Shown: positions 1 through 7,732 of the stretch, piece after piece
How positions within the stretch are numbered: the first letter of the stretch is position 1
Layout of the letters: each line of letters opens with the position of its first letter
Assembly (NCBI GenBank): GCA_900544435.1
Contig: UQVG01000057.1
Coordinates: 1-10,519, forward strand
Direction: 5' to 3'
Source: an uncultured Erysipelotrichaceae bacterium
Lineage (GTDB): Bacteria > Bacillota_I > Bacilli_A > Erysipelotrichales > Coprobacillaceae
Length of the DNA: 10,519 bases
Position numbers and translations under genes: made by a program
The notes under the pieces: generated by a model
What the model was told of the DNA's origin: nothing
Databases searched by the model: none
Seen by the model: only the letters and a program-made list of their open reading frames with translations

Positions 1-24
1 TTTATAAAATATAGAAATTCTCTT

Positions 25-46
25 AAAAAAGTCTTAACTTAATGAC
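25..46 (-). terminator. Possible weak terminator downstream of the uvrA2-like gene
   Basis: On the minus strand, about 27 bases after the uvrA2-like stop codon, GTC and GAC flank a short AT-rich self-complementary stretch. This is followed directly by six U residues (A-run at 25-30). The stem is only about 3 bp plus 2 bp around a mismatch, so it would be weak. The position and U-tract are right, but the hairpin is poor and the true terminator may lie beyond the window edge. No other structure stands out in 1-72. Confidence 0.3.
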
Positions 47-72
47 ATTGGTTCCTCGAACTTCTATTTTTT

Positions 73-2559
73 TTATAAATATTTTCCTGTAACGCTCTTT
101 ACATTGTTTTTTATTTGTTCAACACTACCAGAGGCAACAATAGTACCACCATCAATTCCACCACCTGGACCCATGTCAATTATATAATCAGCATTTTTCA
201 TCACATCATGATCATGTTCAATGACAATCACAGTTGCTCCTTGTTCTACAAGTGATTGAAAAACTTGTACTAATGTTTGAACATCTAAAGGATGCAAACC
301 AATTGTTGGTTCATCAAAAATAAAAATAGAATCACTTTGAGATTTACTCATTTCACTTGCAAGCTTTAAACGCTGTGCTTCTCCACCAGATAAACTTGGT
401 GTTTCTTCACCTAATGTTAAATACCCCAAACCTAAATTTTCTAATACTTCTAATTTTCGATAAACACCTTTCAAATCCTGACAAGCCTCTTTAGCAAAAC
501 TCACATCCATTTCCATCAATTCAGGTAAAGAATATGCATTTTCTTTTGAATTTTTATATTTAATAAAATGACTTTCCTTATTATATCTAGAGCCATGACA
601 ATCAGGACACGTTACATGAACATCTGGTAAAAATTGTACATCTAAACTTAATGTCCCAGTACCATCACATGTTGGACACCTAAGCTTTCCTGTATTATAA
701 GAAAAATCTCCTGCTTTATACCCTTTAGCTTTAGCATTTTCTGTTTTAGCAAATCGTTTTCTAAGTTCATCATGAACATTAATATAAGTAGCGACAGTAG
801 AACGAATATTAATACCAATTGGTGTAGCATCTATTAATTTAATATGTTCTATTCCTTCCATTTGAACTTCTTTTACATGAGTAGGTAATGAAGTGTGATT
901 AATTTTAGCTTGAATAGCTGGTAATAGACTTTCTAGAATCATTGTTGTTTTTCCTGAACCAGACACGCCTGTAACAACTGTTAATTTTCCTTTAGGAATA
1001 TCTACTTCTAAAGGATGTACTGTATGTATTTGATTTGTTGAAAGATGAATTTTCCCAAATTCAAATATTTGTTCAATTGTAGAGATTGGACGTATTTTTT
1101 CATTATAATGATTTGTAAGAAATGGACCAATCATTGATTTTTTATCTTTTTTAATTTGTTCGATCGTACCTTCAGTTAAAACATAACCACCATTTTTACC
1201 TGCTTCTGGACCCATTTCAATAAGCCAATTTGCTTCTTTAATAATTTCAGTATCATGGTCTACTAATAAAATAGAATTTCCATCATGAATTAAATCATTC
1301 ATCACTCCTGTAAGTCCATAAATATTAGAAGGATGTAACCCAATTGAAGGTTCATCTAAAACATAGAGAATACCTGTTGTACGATTTCTTACCGCTCTAG
1401 CAAGTTGCATACGTTGCCTTTCTCCTGTTGAAAGTGTAGAAGCAGCTCTATCTAAAGAAAGATAGCCCAATCCTAAATCTAACAATCTTTTAGAAACATC
1501 TAAAAATGAATCACAAATTTCACAAGCCATTAGCTTCATTTCATCAGGCATTGAATCAGGTACTCCTCTTACCCATTCTACTAAATCTTTTAGTGGCATT
1601 TGACAAGCCTTATCTAAACCAATTCCTCTAATTAAAGGTTTTCTTGCCTCTTTTGATAAACGTGTTCCCTGACATTCTGGACAAATTTCTTCTTTTAAAA
1701 ACTTTTCAACTCTTTTCATCCCTTTATCATCTTTAACTTTTGATAAAGCATTTTCTACAGTATAAGTCGCATTAAAATAAGTAAAATCCATTTCTCCAGC
1801 ATGATCCGTATTTTTAGCCTTATAAAAAATATGTTTCTTCTCAGCTGGACCATAATAAACAATATTTTTTTCTTCTTCCGTTAATTGATTAAAAGGCACA
1901 TCTGTTCTTACTCCCATCGCACGACAAACATCTGTCATTAATGTCCACATTAATGAATTCCATGGGGCTACAGCCCCTTCATCAATTGTAAGTGTTTTAT
2001 CTGGAACAAGTGAATCAATATCTACTGTTCTAACAATTCCTGTTCCACCACATTTAAGACAAGCTCCTTGACTATTAAAAGCTAATTCTTCAGCACTTGG
2101 TGCATGAATTTTTTCTTTACAAATTGGACAGATGATTTCTTTTTCAGCTGCCACATTTAAAGTTGGTTCAATATAATGACCATTTTTACAACAATGTTTA
2201 GCAAGACGAGAATACATGAGTCTTAAACTATTTAAAAGTTCTGTACCTGTTCCAAACGTACTACGAATACCAGGAACAGCTGGTCGTTGATGAAGTGCTA
2301 AGGCAGCAGGAACATAAAGAACTTCATCTACTTGTGCTTTAGTAGCACTCGTCATACGTCTTCTTGTATAAGTTGATAAGGACTCTAAATATCTTCTTGA
2401 TCCTTCACTATAAAGGACTCCCATGGCTAGTGATGATTTTCCAGATCCTGAAACACCAGCAATAGCAACTATTTGATTAAGAGGTATATCAACATTGATA
2501 TTTTTTAAGTTATGCACTTTAGCACCTCTTACTTTTATTTTCTTTGGTGTATTTTCCAT
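73..2559 (-). CDS. UvrA2-like tandem ABC ATPase (UvrA paralogue lacking the UvrB-binding domain)
   Basis: This 828-residue cytoplasmic protein has the UvrA architecture of two ABC modules. Module 1 has Walker A GVSGSGKSS (35-43), signature LSTGE (377-381), Walker B LYVLDEPSIGLHP (398-410) and H-loop H435. Module 2 has Walker A GVSGSGKTT (531-539), signature LSGGE (723-727), Walker B IFIFDEP (745-751) and H782. UvrA-type CxxC pairs are present at C144/C147, C167/C170, C293/C296, C628/C631 and C651/C654. Canonical UvrA is about 940 residues. Here only about 20 residues separate K121-CC from C144, where UvrA carries its UvrB-interaction domain, so that domain is missing. The LSTGERQR first signature and short length are typical of UvrA2/DrrC-type paralogues, which are linked to tolerance of DNA-binding drugs and DNA damage; the drug role is inference. 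The start at 2559 was chosen because GAGGG lies 5 nt upstream. An in-frame ATG at 2571 has AAGG only 2 nt away. The gene stands alone after the deoC terminator. A housekeeping uvrA should exist elsewhere. Confidence 0.9.
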   Translation of the reverse strand: MENTPKKIKVRGAKVHNLKNINVDIPLNQIVAIAGVSGSGKSSLAMGVLYSEGSRRYLESLSTYTRRRMTSATKAQVDEVLYVPAALALHQRPAVPGIRSTFGTGTELLNSLRLMYSRLAKHCCKNGHYIEPTLNVAAEKEIICPICKEKIHAPSAEELAFNSQGACLKCGGTGIVRTVDIDSLVPDKTLTIDEGAVAPWNSLMWTLMTDVCRAMGVRTDVPFNQLTEEEKNIVYYGPAEKKHIFYKAKNTDHAGEMDFTYFNATYTVENALSKVKDDKGMKRVEKFLKEEICPECQGTRLSKEARKPLIRGIGLDKACQMPLKDLVEWVRGVPDSMPDEMKLMACEICDSFLDVSKRLLDLGLGYLSLDRAASTLSTGERQRMQLARAVRNRTTGILYVLDEPSIGLHPSNIYGLTGVMNDLIHDGNSILLVDHDTEIIKEANWLIEMGPEAGKNGGYVLTEGTIEQIKKDKKSMIGPFLTNHYNEKIRPISTIEQIFEFGKIHLSTNQIHTVHPLEVDIPKGKLTVVTGVSGSGKTTMILESLLPAIQAKINHTSLPTHVKEVQMEGIEHIKLIDATPIGINIRSTVATYINVHDELRKRFAKTENAKAKGYKAGDFSYNTGKLRCPTCDGTGTLSLDVQFLPDVHVTCPDCHGSRYNKESHFIKYKNSKENAYSLPELMEMDVSFAKEACQDLKGVYRKLEVLENLGLGYLTLGEETPSLSGGEAQRLKLASEMSKSQSDSIFIFDEPTIGLHPLDVQTLVQVFQSLVEQGATVIVIEHDHDVMKNADYIIDMGPGGGIDGGTIVASGSVEQIKNNVKSVTGKYL

Positions 2560-2602
2560 ATAATCCCTCATTTCCTTTTTAGTTATACTCTACTTCTTAA
2601 AT
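2560..2602 (-). promoter_or_regulatory. Candidate short promoter and ribosome binding site of the uvrA2-like gene
   Basis: Only 43 bases separate the deoC terminator U-tract from the chosen uvrA2-like start. On the minus strand there is a -10-like TATAAC (2587 to 2582) with no good -35; any -35 would fall in the terminator T-run. It is followed by GAGGG (2569 to 2565), 5 nt before the ATG. The ribosome site is convincing and decides the start codon. The promoter is weak, and terminator read-through is an alternative. Confidence 0.3.
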
Positions 2603-2641
2603 AAAAAAAAGTAAATGATATCCATTTCGAATACCATTTAC
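2603..2641 (-). terminator. Rho-independent terminator of the rsmE-deoC operon
   Basis: The transcript forms a 13-bp stem between 2641-2629 and 2623-2611. Two G-U wobbles are present and there are no mismatches. The loop is GAAAT, followed immediately by eight U residues (A-run 2603-2610). It begins about 55 nt after the deoC stop codon and cleanly separates that operon from the uvrA2-like gene. Confidence 0.9.
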
Positions 2642-2695
2642 ATATTTTCCTTTTTATACCTGTATTTTGTAAATAACATTAAAATTACATCTAAC

Positions 2696-3337
2696 TTATT
2701 TTTTAACTAAAGAACATCCTGCACTTGTTCCAATACGATCAGCTCCAGCAGCGACAATTTTTACCATATCTTCAGGTGTTCTAACACCACCTGCAGCTTT
2801 TACTTTTGCTTTTCCATGAACAGCTTCTTTCATGATTCTAACATCTTCAATTGTTGCTCCTCTTGTAGAAAAACCTGTACTTGTTTTAACATAATCAGCT
2901 TTAGCTTCTACACATAATTCACATGCTTTTTTAATTTCATCTTCTGTAAGTAAACATGTTTCTAAAATAACTTTTACTAATGTTCCATTTGCTGCTTCAA
3001 CTACTGCTTTAACATCATCTCTTACTAAATCATAATTTTTATCTTTTAAAGCACCAATATTCATCACCATATCAATTTCATCAGCCCCATTAGCAATCGC
3101 ATCTTTTGTTTCAAATGCTTTTACTGCACTTGTATTAGCTCCTAATGGAAAACCAATAACAGTACATACATTAACATCACTATCTTTTAAATAGTCTGCA
3201 CAATAAGCTACATGGCATGGATTAATGCATACACTAGCAAAACCATATTCCATTGCTTCATCACAAATTCTTTTAACTGTTTCTAAAGGTGTATCTGCTT
3301 TTAAAACAGTATGATCAATCATTTTGTTGTAATTCAT
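2696..3337 (-). CDS. deoC: Deoxyribose-phosphate aldolase
   Basis: This class I aldolase splits 2-deoxy-D-ribose 5-phosphate into glyceraldehyde 3-phosphate and acetaldehyde in deoxynucleoside salvage and catabolism in the cytoplasm. The 213-residue product matches the short bacterial DeoC length and TIM-barrel motifs. It has IDHTVLK at the N-terminus (7-13), DEIDMVMN with D89, and VKTSTGF with the Schiff-base lysine K151. VKAAGGVR carries the second catalytic lysine K180, and the phosphate-binding end is RIGTSAG (201-207). The start at 3337 was chosen because AAGGAG (3352-3347) lies 9 nt upstream and the protein then begins like known DeoC proteins. An upstream in-frame ATG at 3355 would place that site inside the gene. 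The start lies within the end of the Mur ligase gene (23-nt overlap), suggesting translational coupling. No other deo genes (deoA, deoB, deoD, deoR) are nearby, so DeoC is here a passenger in a non-nucleoside operon. All catalytic residues are intact. Confidence 0.96.
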   Translation of the reverse strand: MNYNKMIDHTVLKADTPLETVKRICDEAMEYGFASVCINPCHVAYCADYLKDSDVNVCTVIGFPLGANTSAVKAFETKDAIANGADEIDMVMNIGALKDKNYDLVRDDVKAVVEAANGTLVKVILETCLLTEDEIKKACELCVEAKADYVKTSTGFSTRGATIEDVRIMKEAVHGKAKVKAAGGVRTPEDMVKIVAAGADRIGTSAGCSLVKK

Positions 3338-4781
3338 TTTCTTCTTCTCCTTCATATACTCTTTTAATGGCTTTTAAAGCAACTGCTTTATCCCCATCAT
3401 ATTCTCTTTGCCCAACTTCTAGAGCAATAAATTTTTCATGTCCTTTTCCTAATAATAAAACAACATCTCCAGGACTTGCTTGTTCAATCGCCTGTTCTAC
3501 TGCAACTGTACGATTTGTAATAATAATACTTGGAATATTGGTGATTTCACTTTGAATTTCTTTACAGATTTCTTCAATATTTTCTCCACGATCATCTAAC
3601 TCTGTTAAAATAACATGATCTAAATATCTATTAGCAAGTGCACCTATTTTCTTCCTTCTTGCCATATGTCTTTTACTCGGTGCCCCTAAAACAGCAATAA
3701 TATTGCCTTTTGAAACACGATCTGCAAATTTAAAAACATTTTCAAAATCCTTAGTATGACAACAATAATCAACAATAATCGTAATTTTATGATGATTAGG
3801 AATAAGTTCCATTCTCCCATTAACTGGTTTTATATCACTAATTGCTTCAATGATCATACGATCATCAAACCCTAAACCAACCAATACACCCACTGTTGCA
3901 AGAACATTATAAATATTAAAATCAGCAATTGTTGGACAAACAATATGATATAGATTTCCTTTCAATGAAAGATCAAATTCACTATGGTCAATATAAAGCT
4001 CTATATTCTTAGCCATAATCTCACTTTCATTTTTAATACCATATGTCATAATTCTTGCTTTTGTTGCCGCCTTAAACTCAGAAAAAACTTCTTCATCCTT
4101 ATTTAAAACAGCAATTGAATTTGTTAATAACATTGAAAATAATTTCTTTTTACTTTCAATATAATGCCTTCTTGTCCCATGAAAATCTAAATGCTCATCA
4201 GAAAGATTTGTTAGAACGGCAATATTAAAATCAACTGCATCAATTCGCTTAAGCGCTAAACCATGACTACTTGCTTCCATAGCAACAACTTTAACACCTC
4301 TTCTTGCCATATCAAACAATTTCTTTTGTACATACAAAGTTTCTGGTGTGGTATAAGGACACTCTTCTTCTACACCATCATATTCTAAAGAAATTGTCCC
4401 CATATAGGCTGCTTTACAATAATGATCCATGATGCTTTTAACCATTGAAGCAACAACCGTTTTACCACTTGTTCCTGTCACTCCAACAACACGCATCTTT
4501 TTACTTGGATAATCATAAAACACATTCGAAACTCTATTTAATTCATCTAAAGCATCCGCTACTTTAATATAAATAATACCCGGTTGTTTTTCGATATCTT
4601 TACTATGAACAATAACTTTTGCACCTTGAAAAATAGCATCATCTACATAACGATGTCCATCCACACTCAATCCTTCAATACAAAAAAATACCGAATAGGG
4701 CTTTACATATCTTGAATCACTATGAATTGAGTATATTTTCATATCATTATCAATATCAAACAACTCATTTAATCGTTTCAT
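3315..4781 (-). CDS. MurE-type Mur ligase (UDP-N-acetylmuramyl-tripeptide synthetase family), divergent
   Basis: Mur ligases couple ATP hydrolysis to adding an amino acid to UDP-MurNAc peptides during cytoplasmic peptidoglycan precursor synthesis. The 488-residue protein has the three-domain MurE layout. The N-terminal domain has [13 protein letters not shown] (21-33) and DGHRY. The central ATPase has P-loop GVTGTSGKT (100-108), TTPE (144-147), [11 protein letters not shown] (169-179), [11 protein letters not shown] (192-202) and likely carbamylated K211 in YIESKKKLF. The C-terminal domain has NGRME (321-325) and GKGHE (445-449). Several hallmarks depart from canonical MurE. GTSGKT replaces [15 protein letters not shown] (337-345) replaces VDYAHTPD with one extra residue. 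GAPSKRHMA (366-374) replaces the longer GGDRD-KR-P segment. LDDR (395-398) sits where DNPR selects the third amino acid. The amino-acid substrate, and whether this is the main MurE or a paralogue, cannot be decided here. The start ATG shares one base with the mtaB stop (TAATG), with GGAAGAG just upstream. Confidence 0.85.
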   Translation of the reverse strand: MKRLNELFDIDNDMKIYSIHSDSRYVKPYSVFFCIEGLSVDGHRYVDDAIFQGAKVIVHSKDIEKQPGIIYIKVADALDELNRVSNVFYDYPSKKMRVVGVTGTSGKTVVASMVKSIMDHYCKAAYMGTISLEYDGVEEECPYTTPETLYVQKKLFDMARRGVKVVAMEASSHGLALKRIDAVDFNIAVLTNLSDEHLDFHGTRRHYIESKKKLFSMLLTNSIAVLNKDEEVFSEFKAATKARIMTYGIKNESEIMAKNIELYIDHSEFDLSLKGNLYHIVCPTIADFNIYNVLATVGVLVGLGFDDRMIIEAISDIKPVNGRMELIPNHHKITIIVDYCCHTKDFENVFKFADRVSKGNIIAVLGAPSKRHMARRKKIGALANRYLDHVILTELDDRGENIEEICKEIQSEITNIPSIIITNRTVAVEQAIEQASPGDVVLLLGKGHEKFIALEVGQREYDGDKAVALKAIKRVYEGEEENELQQND

Positions 4782-6061
4782 TATACCACTCTTCCAATTA
4801 ATATTTCATCATATGATTCAATTATAACATTCTTCAATTGACTTATCAATTGCTCATCACTTGGAACCTTAATAAGTAAATAATTATCTCCATGACCCAC
4901 ATAATATCCATCTTCTTCTTTTTCAAAAAGAACTCTTAATGTCTTACCAATTTGCGATTTCGCATAATTTTCATTTAATTCATGAGATAAAGCTATCAAA
5001 CGGTTAACTCTTTCATGTTTGACTTTTTCATCAACTTGTTCCATACGTGCTGCTGGTGTTCCTTTACGCATAGAATAAGGAAAAACATGTAATTGAGTAT
5101 AACCTACTTTTTTAATGAATTCATATGTTTTTTCAAATTCTTCTTCTGTTTCCCCTGGGAAACCAACAATCACATCTGTTGTGAAAACAATATCAGGAAT
5201 CAATCTTCTAATTTTTGATAATTTTTCATAATATTGTTCACAATTATATTTTCTATTCATACGTTTAAGCGTTTCATCACATCCAGCTTGAAGTGGTACA
5301 TGTAAATGATCCACAATAATTTTTGATTTTGAAATAAGTTCTATAATCTCATCTGTAATTTGACTTGTTTCAATAGAAGAAATACGTAATCTTTTAAGTC
5401 CTTCTATTTTCGTTAAATCTACTAATAAATCATAGAAACTATAATTTTCTAAATCTTCACCATAACCTGCTGTATGAATACCTGTTAAAACAATTTCAAC
5501 ATAACCTTTTTGAACCAATTCTTTTGCTTGTTCAATAACACTTTCTGGTTTTCTTGAACGTACTCTTCCTCTAGCATAAGGAATAATACAATACGTACAG
5601 AAATTATTGCATCCATCTTGAATTTTCAAATAAGCTCTTGTATGTAAAAAACGATCAATATTTAAATCTTCAAATTTTCTTAATTGTTTAACTTCAGAAA
5701 CTTTCACAATTCTTTCATGTGTTTGTTGATACTTTTCTACTAAATCAACGATTTCATTTCTAAATTGTGTTCCTAAAATAACACTTACACCTTCAATGGC
5801 TTCTATATCTTGAGGAGCAATTTGACTGTAACATCCTACAACACATACTGTTGCTTCTGGATTTTTACGAATTGCTTTACGTATCATTTGACGAGATTTG
5901 CTATCTCCTGTATTTGTGACAGTACATGTATTAACAACATAAACATCTGCCACTTCTTTAAAATTAACTTCTTCATACCCTGCTTCTTCAAACATATTTA
6001 ACATTGCTTGAGATTCATAGGAATTAACTTTACATCCTAATGTATGAAATGCAACTTTCAT
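4781..6061 (-). CDS. mtaB: tRNA (t6A37-C2)-methylthiotransferase MtaB
   Basis: This radical-SAM enzyme adds a methylthio group to C2 of N6-threonylcarbamoyl-adenosine-37 in ANN-decoding tRNAs, giving ms2t6A. The 426 residues contain the N-terminal methylthiotransferase domain with FHTLGCKVNSYES and cluster-ligand cysteines C10, C46 (VNTCTVTN) and C77 (VGCYSQ). The radical-SAM CxxxCxxC follows at C151/C155/C158 (DGCNNFCTYC), then IIPYARGR, LTGIHTAGYGED and DVIVGFPGETEEEF. A C-terminal TRAM-like segment covers about 370-426. The sequence closely resembles the Bacillus subtilis YqeV type from memory, and LGCKVN at the start separates MtaB from MiaB and RimO. All six cysteines needed for two Fe-S clusters are present. 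The start is supported by AGGTGA, whose AG belongs to the upstream TAG stop, about 6 nt before the ATG. The gene lies 8 nt after the unknown gene and shares one base with the Mur ligase start. Confidence 0.96.
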   Translation of the reverse strand: MKVAFHTLGCKVNSYESQAMLNMFEEAGYEEVNFKEVADVYVVNTCTVTNTGDSKSRQMIRKAIRKNPEATVCVVGCYSQIAPQDIEAIEGVSVILGTQFRNEIVDLVEKYQQTHERIVKVSEVKQLRKFEDLNIDRFLHTRAYLKIQDGCNNFCTYCIIPYARGRVRSRKPESVIEQAKELVQKGYVEIVLTGIHTAGYGEDLENYSFYDLLVDLTKIEGLKRLRISSIETSQITDEIIELISKSKIIVDHLHVPLQAGCDETLKRMNRKYNCEQYYEKLSKIRRLIPDIVFTTDVIVGFPGETEEEFEKTYEFIKKVGYTQLHVFPYSMRKGTPAARMEQVDEKVKHERVNRLIALSHELNENYAKSQIGKTLRVLFEKEEDGYYVGHGDNYLLIKVPSDEQLISQLKNVIIESYDEILIGRVV

Positions 6062-6069
6062 TCTTTCAC

Positions 6070-6822
6070 CTACTTTAATTTCTTTGTTATTTTTTTATGT
6101 ATTTTATCACTAAGATAATTTAATTCATGTAATTGATTTATAAATTGTTGAGGTTGTTTATAATAAGACATCGCTATTTTTATATCTTCTAAAGATGTAT
6201 TTCCTTGGAAATATTTATCAACTATTGGAAAACTATCTACTAAACAACATGTTTTTTTATCAAAAATATAGATTTTCTTTAAACCATCATAATAATAGTA
6301 TTCATTATTTTCATCCTCTGCTATTCCCTTTAAAGAAGAAAATGCAGAACGTAATATTTTTGATCCATAAAGTTGGTATGGACTTTCTATATTTCTTGGA
6401 TAATTTTTTACATATAATTGATGTTGTTTTAATGTTAATAACATGTAATTATTTAAATATCTTTCATTTATAAAAGGTTCTAAATAAGGAATTAAAACAA
6501 TTTGTTGATCAACTTTCATGAGTTTTAAGTTTTTTAAGATTTCACTAATAATACTATTAAACATTTTTTGTTTTTCTTCATAATTTAAATATTGAATAGC
6601 ATCTTGTGTTTCATAAACAAATTTTTTATATTCTCCTTCTATCTTTGTCTTATTATAAATTCCATTTAAAATCACTTCATATTTAAACATTTCTTCTTCA
6701 TTTGTCATTTTAAAAGTAAAACCATCTTCAATAAAAATATCTTTTTGTCCTTCAATAAGACGAAACAAATCACATTTTTTGAATTTTAATTCCAAACCAT
6801 ATTTCTTTAATAACTTAATCAT
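6070..6822 (-). CDS. Unrecognised 250-residue protein between rsmE and mtaB
   Basis: I do not recognise this family. The product is 250 residues, rich in Lys, Tyr, Ile and Asn, with a strongly basic C-terminus (IHKKITKKLK, 241-250). It has no signal peptide, no clear membrane segment and no nucleotide-binding or metal-binding motif. Notable pieces are an acidic-aromatic stretch with four tyrosines in a row (175-178), a following strand-like KKIYIFDKKTCCLVDSFPIVD (split by a CC pair at 192-193), and a likely helical C-terminal third (210-240). Residues 80-105 also look helical. It is probably real. Its ATG overlaps the rsmE stop as ATGA, it has AGGGAG 8 nt upstream, it ends 8 nt before mtaB, and its composition matches its neighbours. 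Co-translation with an rRNA and a tRNA modification enzyme suggests, but does not show, a link to translation. It could instead be a lineage-specific insertion. Confidence 0.8.
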   Translation of the reverse strand: MIKLLKKYGLELKFKKCDLFRLIEGQKDIFIEDGFTFKMTNEEEMFKYEVILNGIYNKTKIEGEYKKFVYETQDAIQYLNYEEKQKMFNSIISEILKNLKLMKVDQQIVLIPYLEPFINERYLNNYMLLTLKQHQLYVKNYPRNIESPYQLYGSKILRSAFSSLKGIAEDENNEYYYYDGLKKIYIFDKKTCCLVDSFPIVDKYFQGNTSLEDIKIAMSYYKQPQQFINQLHELNYLSDKIHKKITKKLK

Positions 6823-7559
6823 TTAGCTAACTCCCTTGAATATCCAATCACACTCATTAAATAAAGAGGAGCCGTTTCACTTCTTAAAATACGATTTCCT
6901 AATGAACAACATTTAACTCCCATTTCATTTAATTCATGAATTTCACTTTCATCAAAACCGCCTTCACAACCAACAATAATCAATAATTGATCTCCTGATT
7001 TTAATTGTTGCAAAGTATGAAACAATTCTCCATGTTCATGTTGCTTAGCAGTTTCTTCATACGCAACTAAATTATAATCTTTTAAATATGGCTTTAATTC
7101 TTTAATTGTTTTTACTTCTTCTATTGAAGGAATTCTATTTCTACCTGATTGTTCACTTGCTTCTTTTAATATTTTTTGATAACGGGGTAGTTTTTTATTA
7201 AACTTTTCTTTTGTAAGTTTGACAACACACCTTTTTGAACTCAAAGGAATAATATGATGAACACCTAATTCACATGCTTTTTGTAAAACTAATTCAAATT
7301 TATCACCTTTAGGCAAAGCATAAACAAGTGTCACTTCTACATCTAATTCATTATTAATATCTAGTTTTTCAATTGGTAAAATAAAACCTTCTTGAACATT
7401 TTCTATTGTACATAGATATTGAATATGTTTTAAATCCACACAAATGATCTGATCACCATTTTTATTACGCATAACTTTTTCTATATGGTGTTGATCACTA
7501 CTTTCTATTTGAAATGTTTTATTCAATTCGATATTTTCATTTATAAAATATTTTTGCAT
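6819..7559 (-). CDS. rsmE: 16S rRNA (uracil-1498-N3)-methyltransferase RsmE
   Basis: RsmE is a SPOUT-fold, SAM-dependent enzyme that methylates N3 of U1498 near the decoding site of the 30S subunit. The 246 residues match the family length. An N-terminal PUA-like RNA-binding domain (about 1-70) includes HHIEKVMR (24-31). The knotted catalytic domain includes ALPKGDKFELVLQKACELGV (81-100), SSKRCVVK (107-114), EQSGRNRIP (136-144), VGCEGGFDESEI (196-207) and LGNRILRSETAPL (220-232). The family usually has GPEGGF where this copy has GCEGGF, a single substitution in a SAM-binding loop; the rest of the motif is intact. The start ATG at 7559 is preceded by GGGGTGA with about 6 nt spacing, and no other good start is present. 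It is the first gene of the operon ending with deoC, and its last bases overlap the next gene by 4 nt. Confidence 0.95.
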   Translation of the reverse strand: MQKYFINENIELNKTFQIESSDQHHIEKVMRNKNGDQIICVDLKHIQYLCTIENVQEGFILPIEKLDINNELDVEVTLVYALPKGDKFELVLQKACELGVHHIIPLSSKRCVVKLTKEKFNKKLPRYQKILKEASEQSGRNRIPSIEEVKTIKELKPYLKDYNLVAYEETAKQHEHGELFHTLQQLKSGDQLLIIVGCEGGFDESEIHELNEMGVKCCSLGNRILRSETAPLYLMSVIGYSRELAK

Positions 7560-7565
7560 CGTCTT

Positions 7566-7606
7566 TCACCCCAACATATTCTAGCATAATATTTCCCTAA
7601 GAAAAA
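7566..7606 (-). promoter_or_regulatory. Candidate promoter and ribosome binding site for the rsmE operon
   Basis: Minus strand: an extended -10, TGCTAGAAT (7586 to 7578), lies 17 nt after a poor T-rich -35 (7606 to 7601). Transcription would start near 7571, just before the ribosome site GGGGTGA (7572-7566), giving a very short leader. The extended -10 and the position between the clpB terminators and rsmE are in favour. The weak -35 and tight leader are against. Confidence 0.45.
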
Positions 7607-7642
7607 ACAATTTTACATTTTTATTTATATTCCTATAATTTC

Positions 7643-7669
7643 AAAAAGAAAAGTATGACTTTCATACTT
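7643..7669 (-). terminator. Second hairpin after clpB, possible back-up terminator
   Basis: AAGTATGA (7651-7658) and TCATACTT (7662-7669) form a perfect 8-bp stem with a 3-nt loop. On the minus strand the stem is followed by a U-rich stretch interrupted by a C (TTCTTTTT). It sits about 30 nt downstream of the main clpB terminator and before the rsmE promoter. The stem is AT-rich, so its strength is doubtful. Confidence 0.4.
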
Positions 7670-7697
7670 AGCTATCTTTTATTTTCTAAATGTAAAT

Positions 7698-7728
7698 AAA
7701 AAAAGAAGTAGCTTTCTATAGCTACTTC
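7698..7728 (-). terminator. Rho-independent terminator of clpB
   Basis: A perfect 9-bp stem (7728-7720 with 7713-7705), GAAGTAGCT paired with AGCTACTTC, has a 6-nt loop and is followed by seven U residues (A-run 7698-7704). It starts only 4 nt after the clpB TAA, so clpB is transcriptionally closed off from rsmE. Confidence 0.92.
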
Positions 7729-7732
7729 ATCA

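Noticed and set aside
1..72. Small hairpin GTTC-GAG-GAAC (50-60) as terminator of the uvrA2-like gene
   Set aside because: The stem is only 4 bp and no U-run follows directly. The 25-46 structure is better placed, though also weak.
648..830. Short minus-strand frame inside the uvrA2-like gene in another frame
   Set aside because: It lies entirely within a conserved ABC ATPase gene and encodes a low-complexity Leu/Ile/Met-rich peptide.
3289..3555. Plus-strand open frame of 88 codons opposite the start of deoC and the end of the Mur ligase gene
   Set aside because: It is antisense to two well-supported genes, has no recognisable product and has a composition typical of a reverse-frame shadow.
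5810..6001. Cys/Phe-rich plus-strand frame opposite mtaB
   Set aside because: The cysteines arise from the complement of mtaB codons. There is no own ribosome site or family resemblance.
6195..6473. Plus-strand 92-codon frame opposite the unknown gene, hydrophobic in places
   Set aside because: Hydrophobicity comes from the reverse complement of Lys/Asn/Tyr-rich codons. The minus-strand frame is longer and fits the operon junctions.
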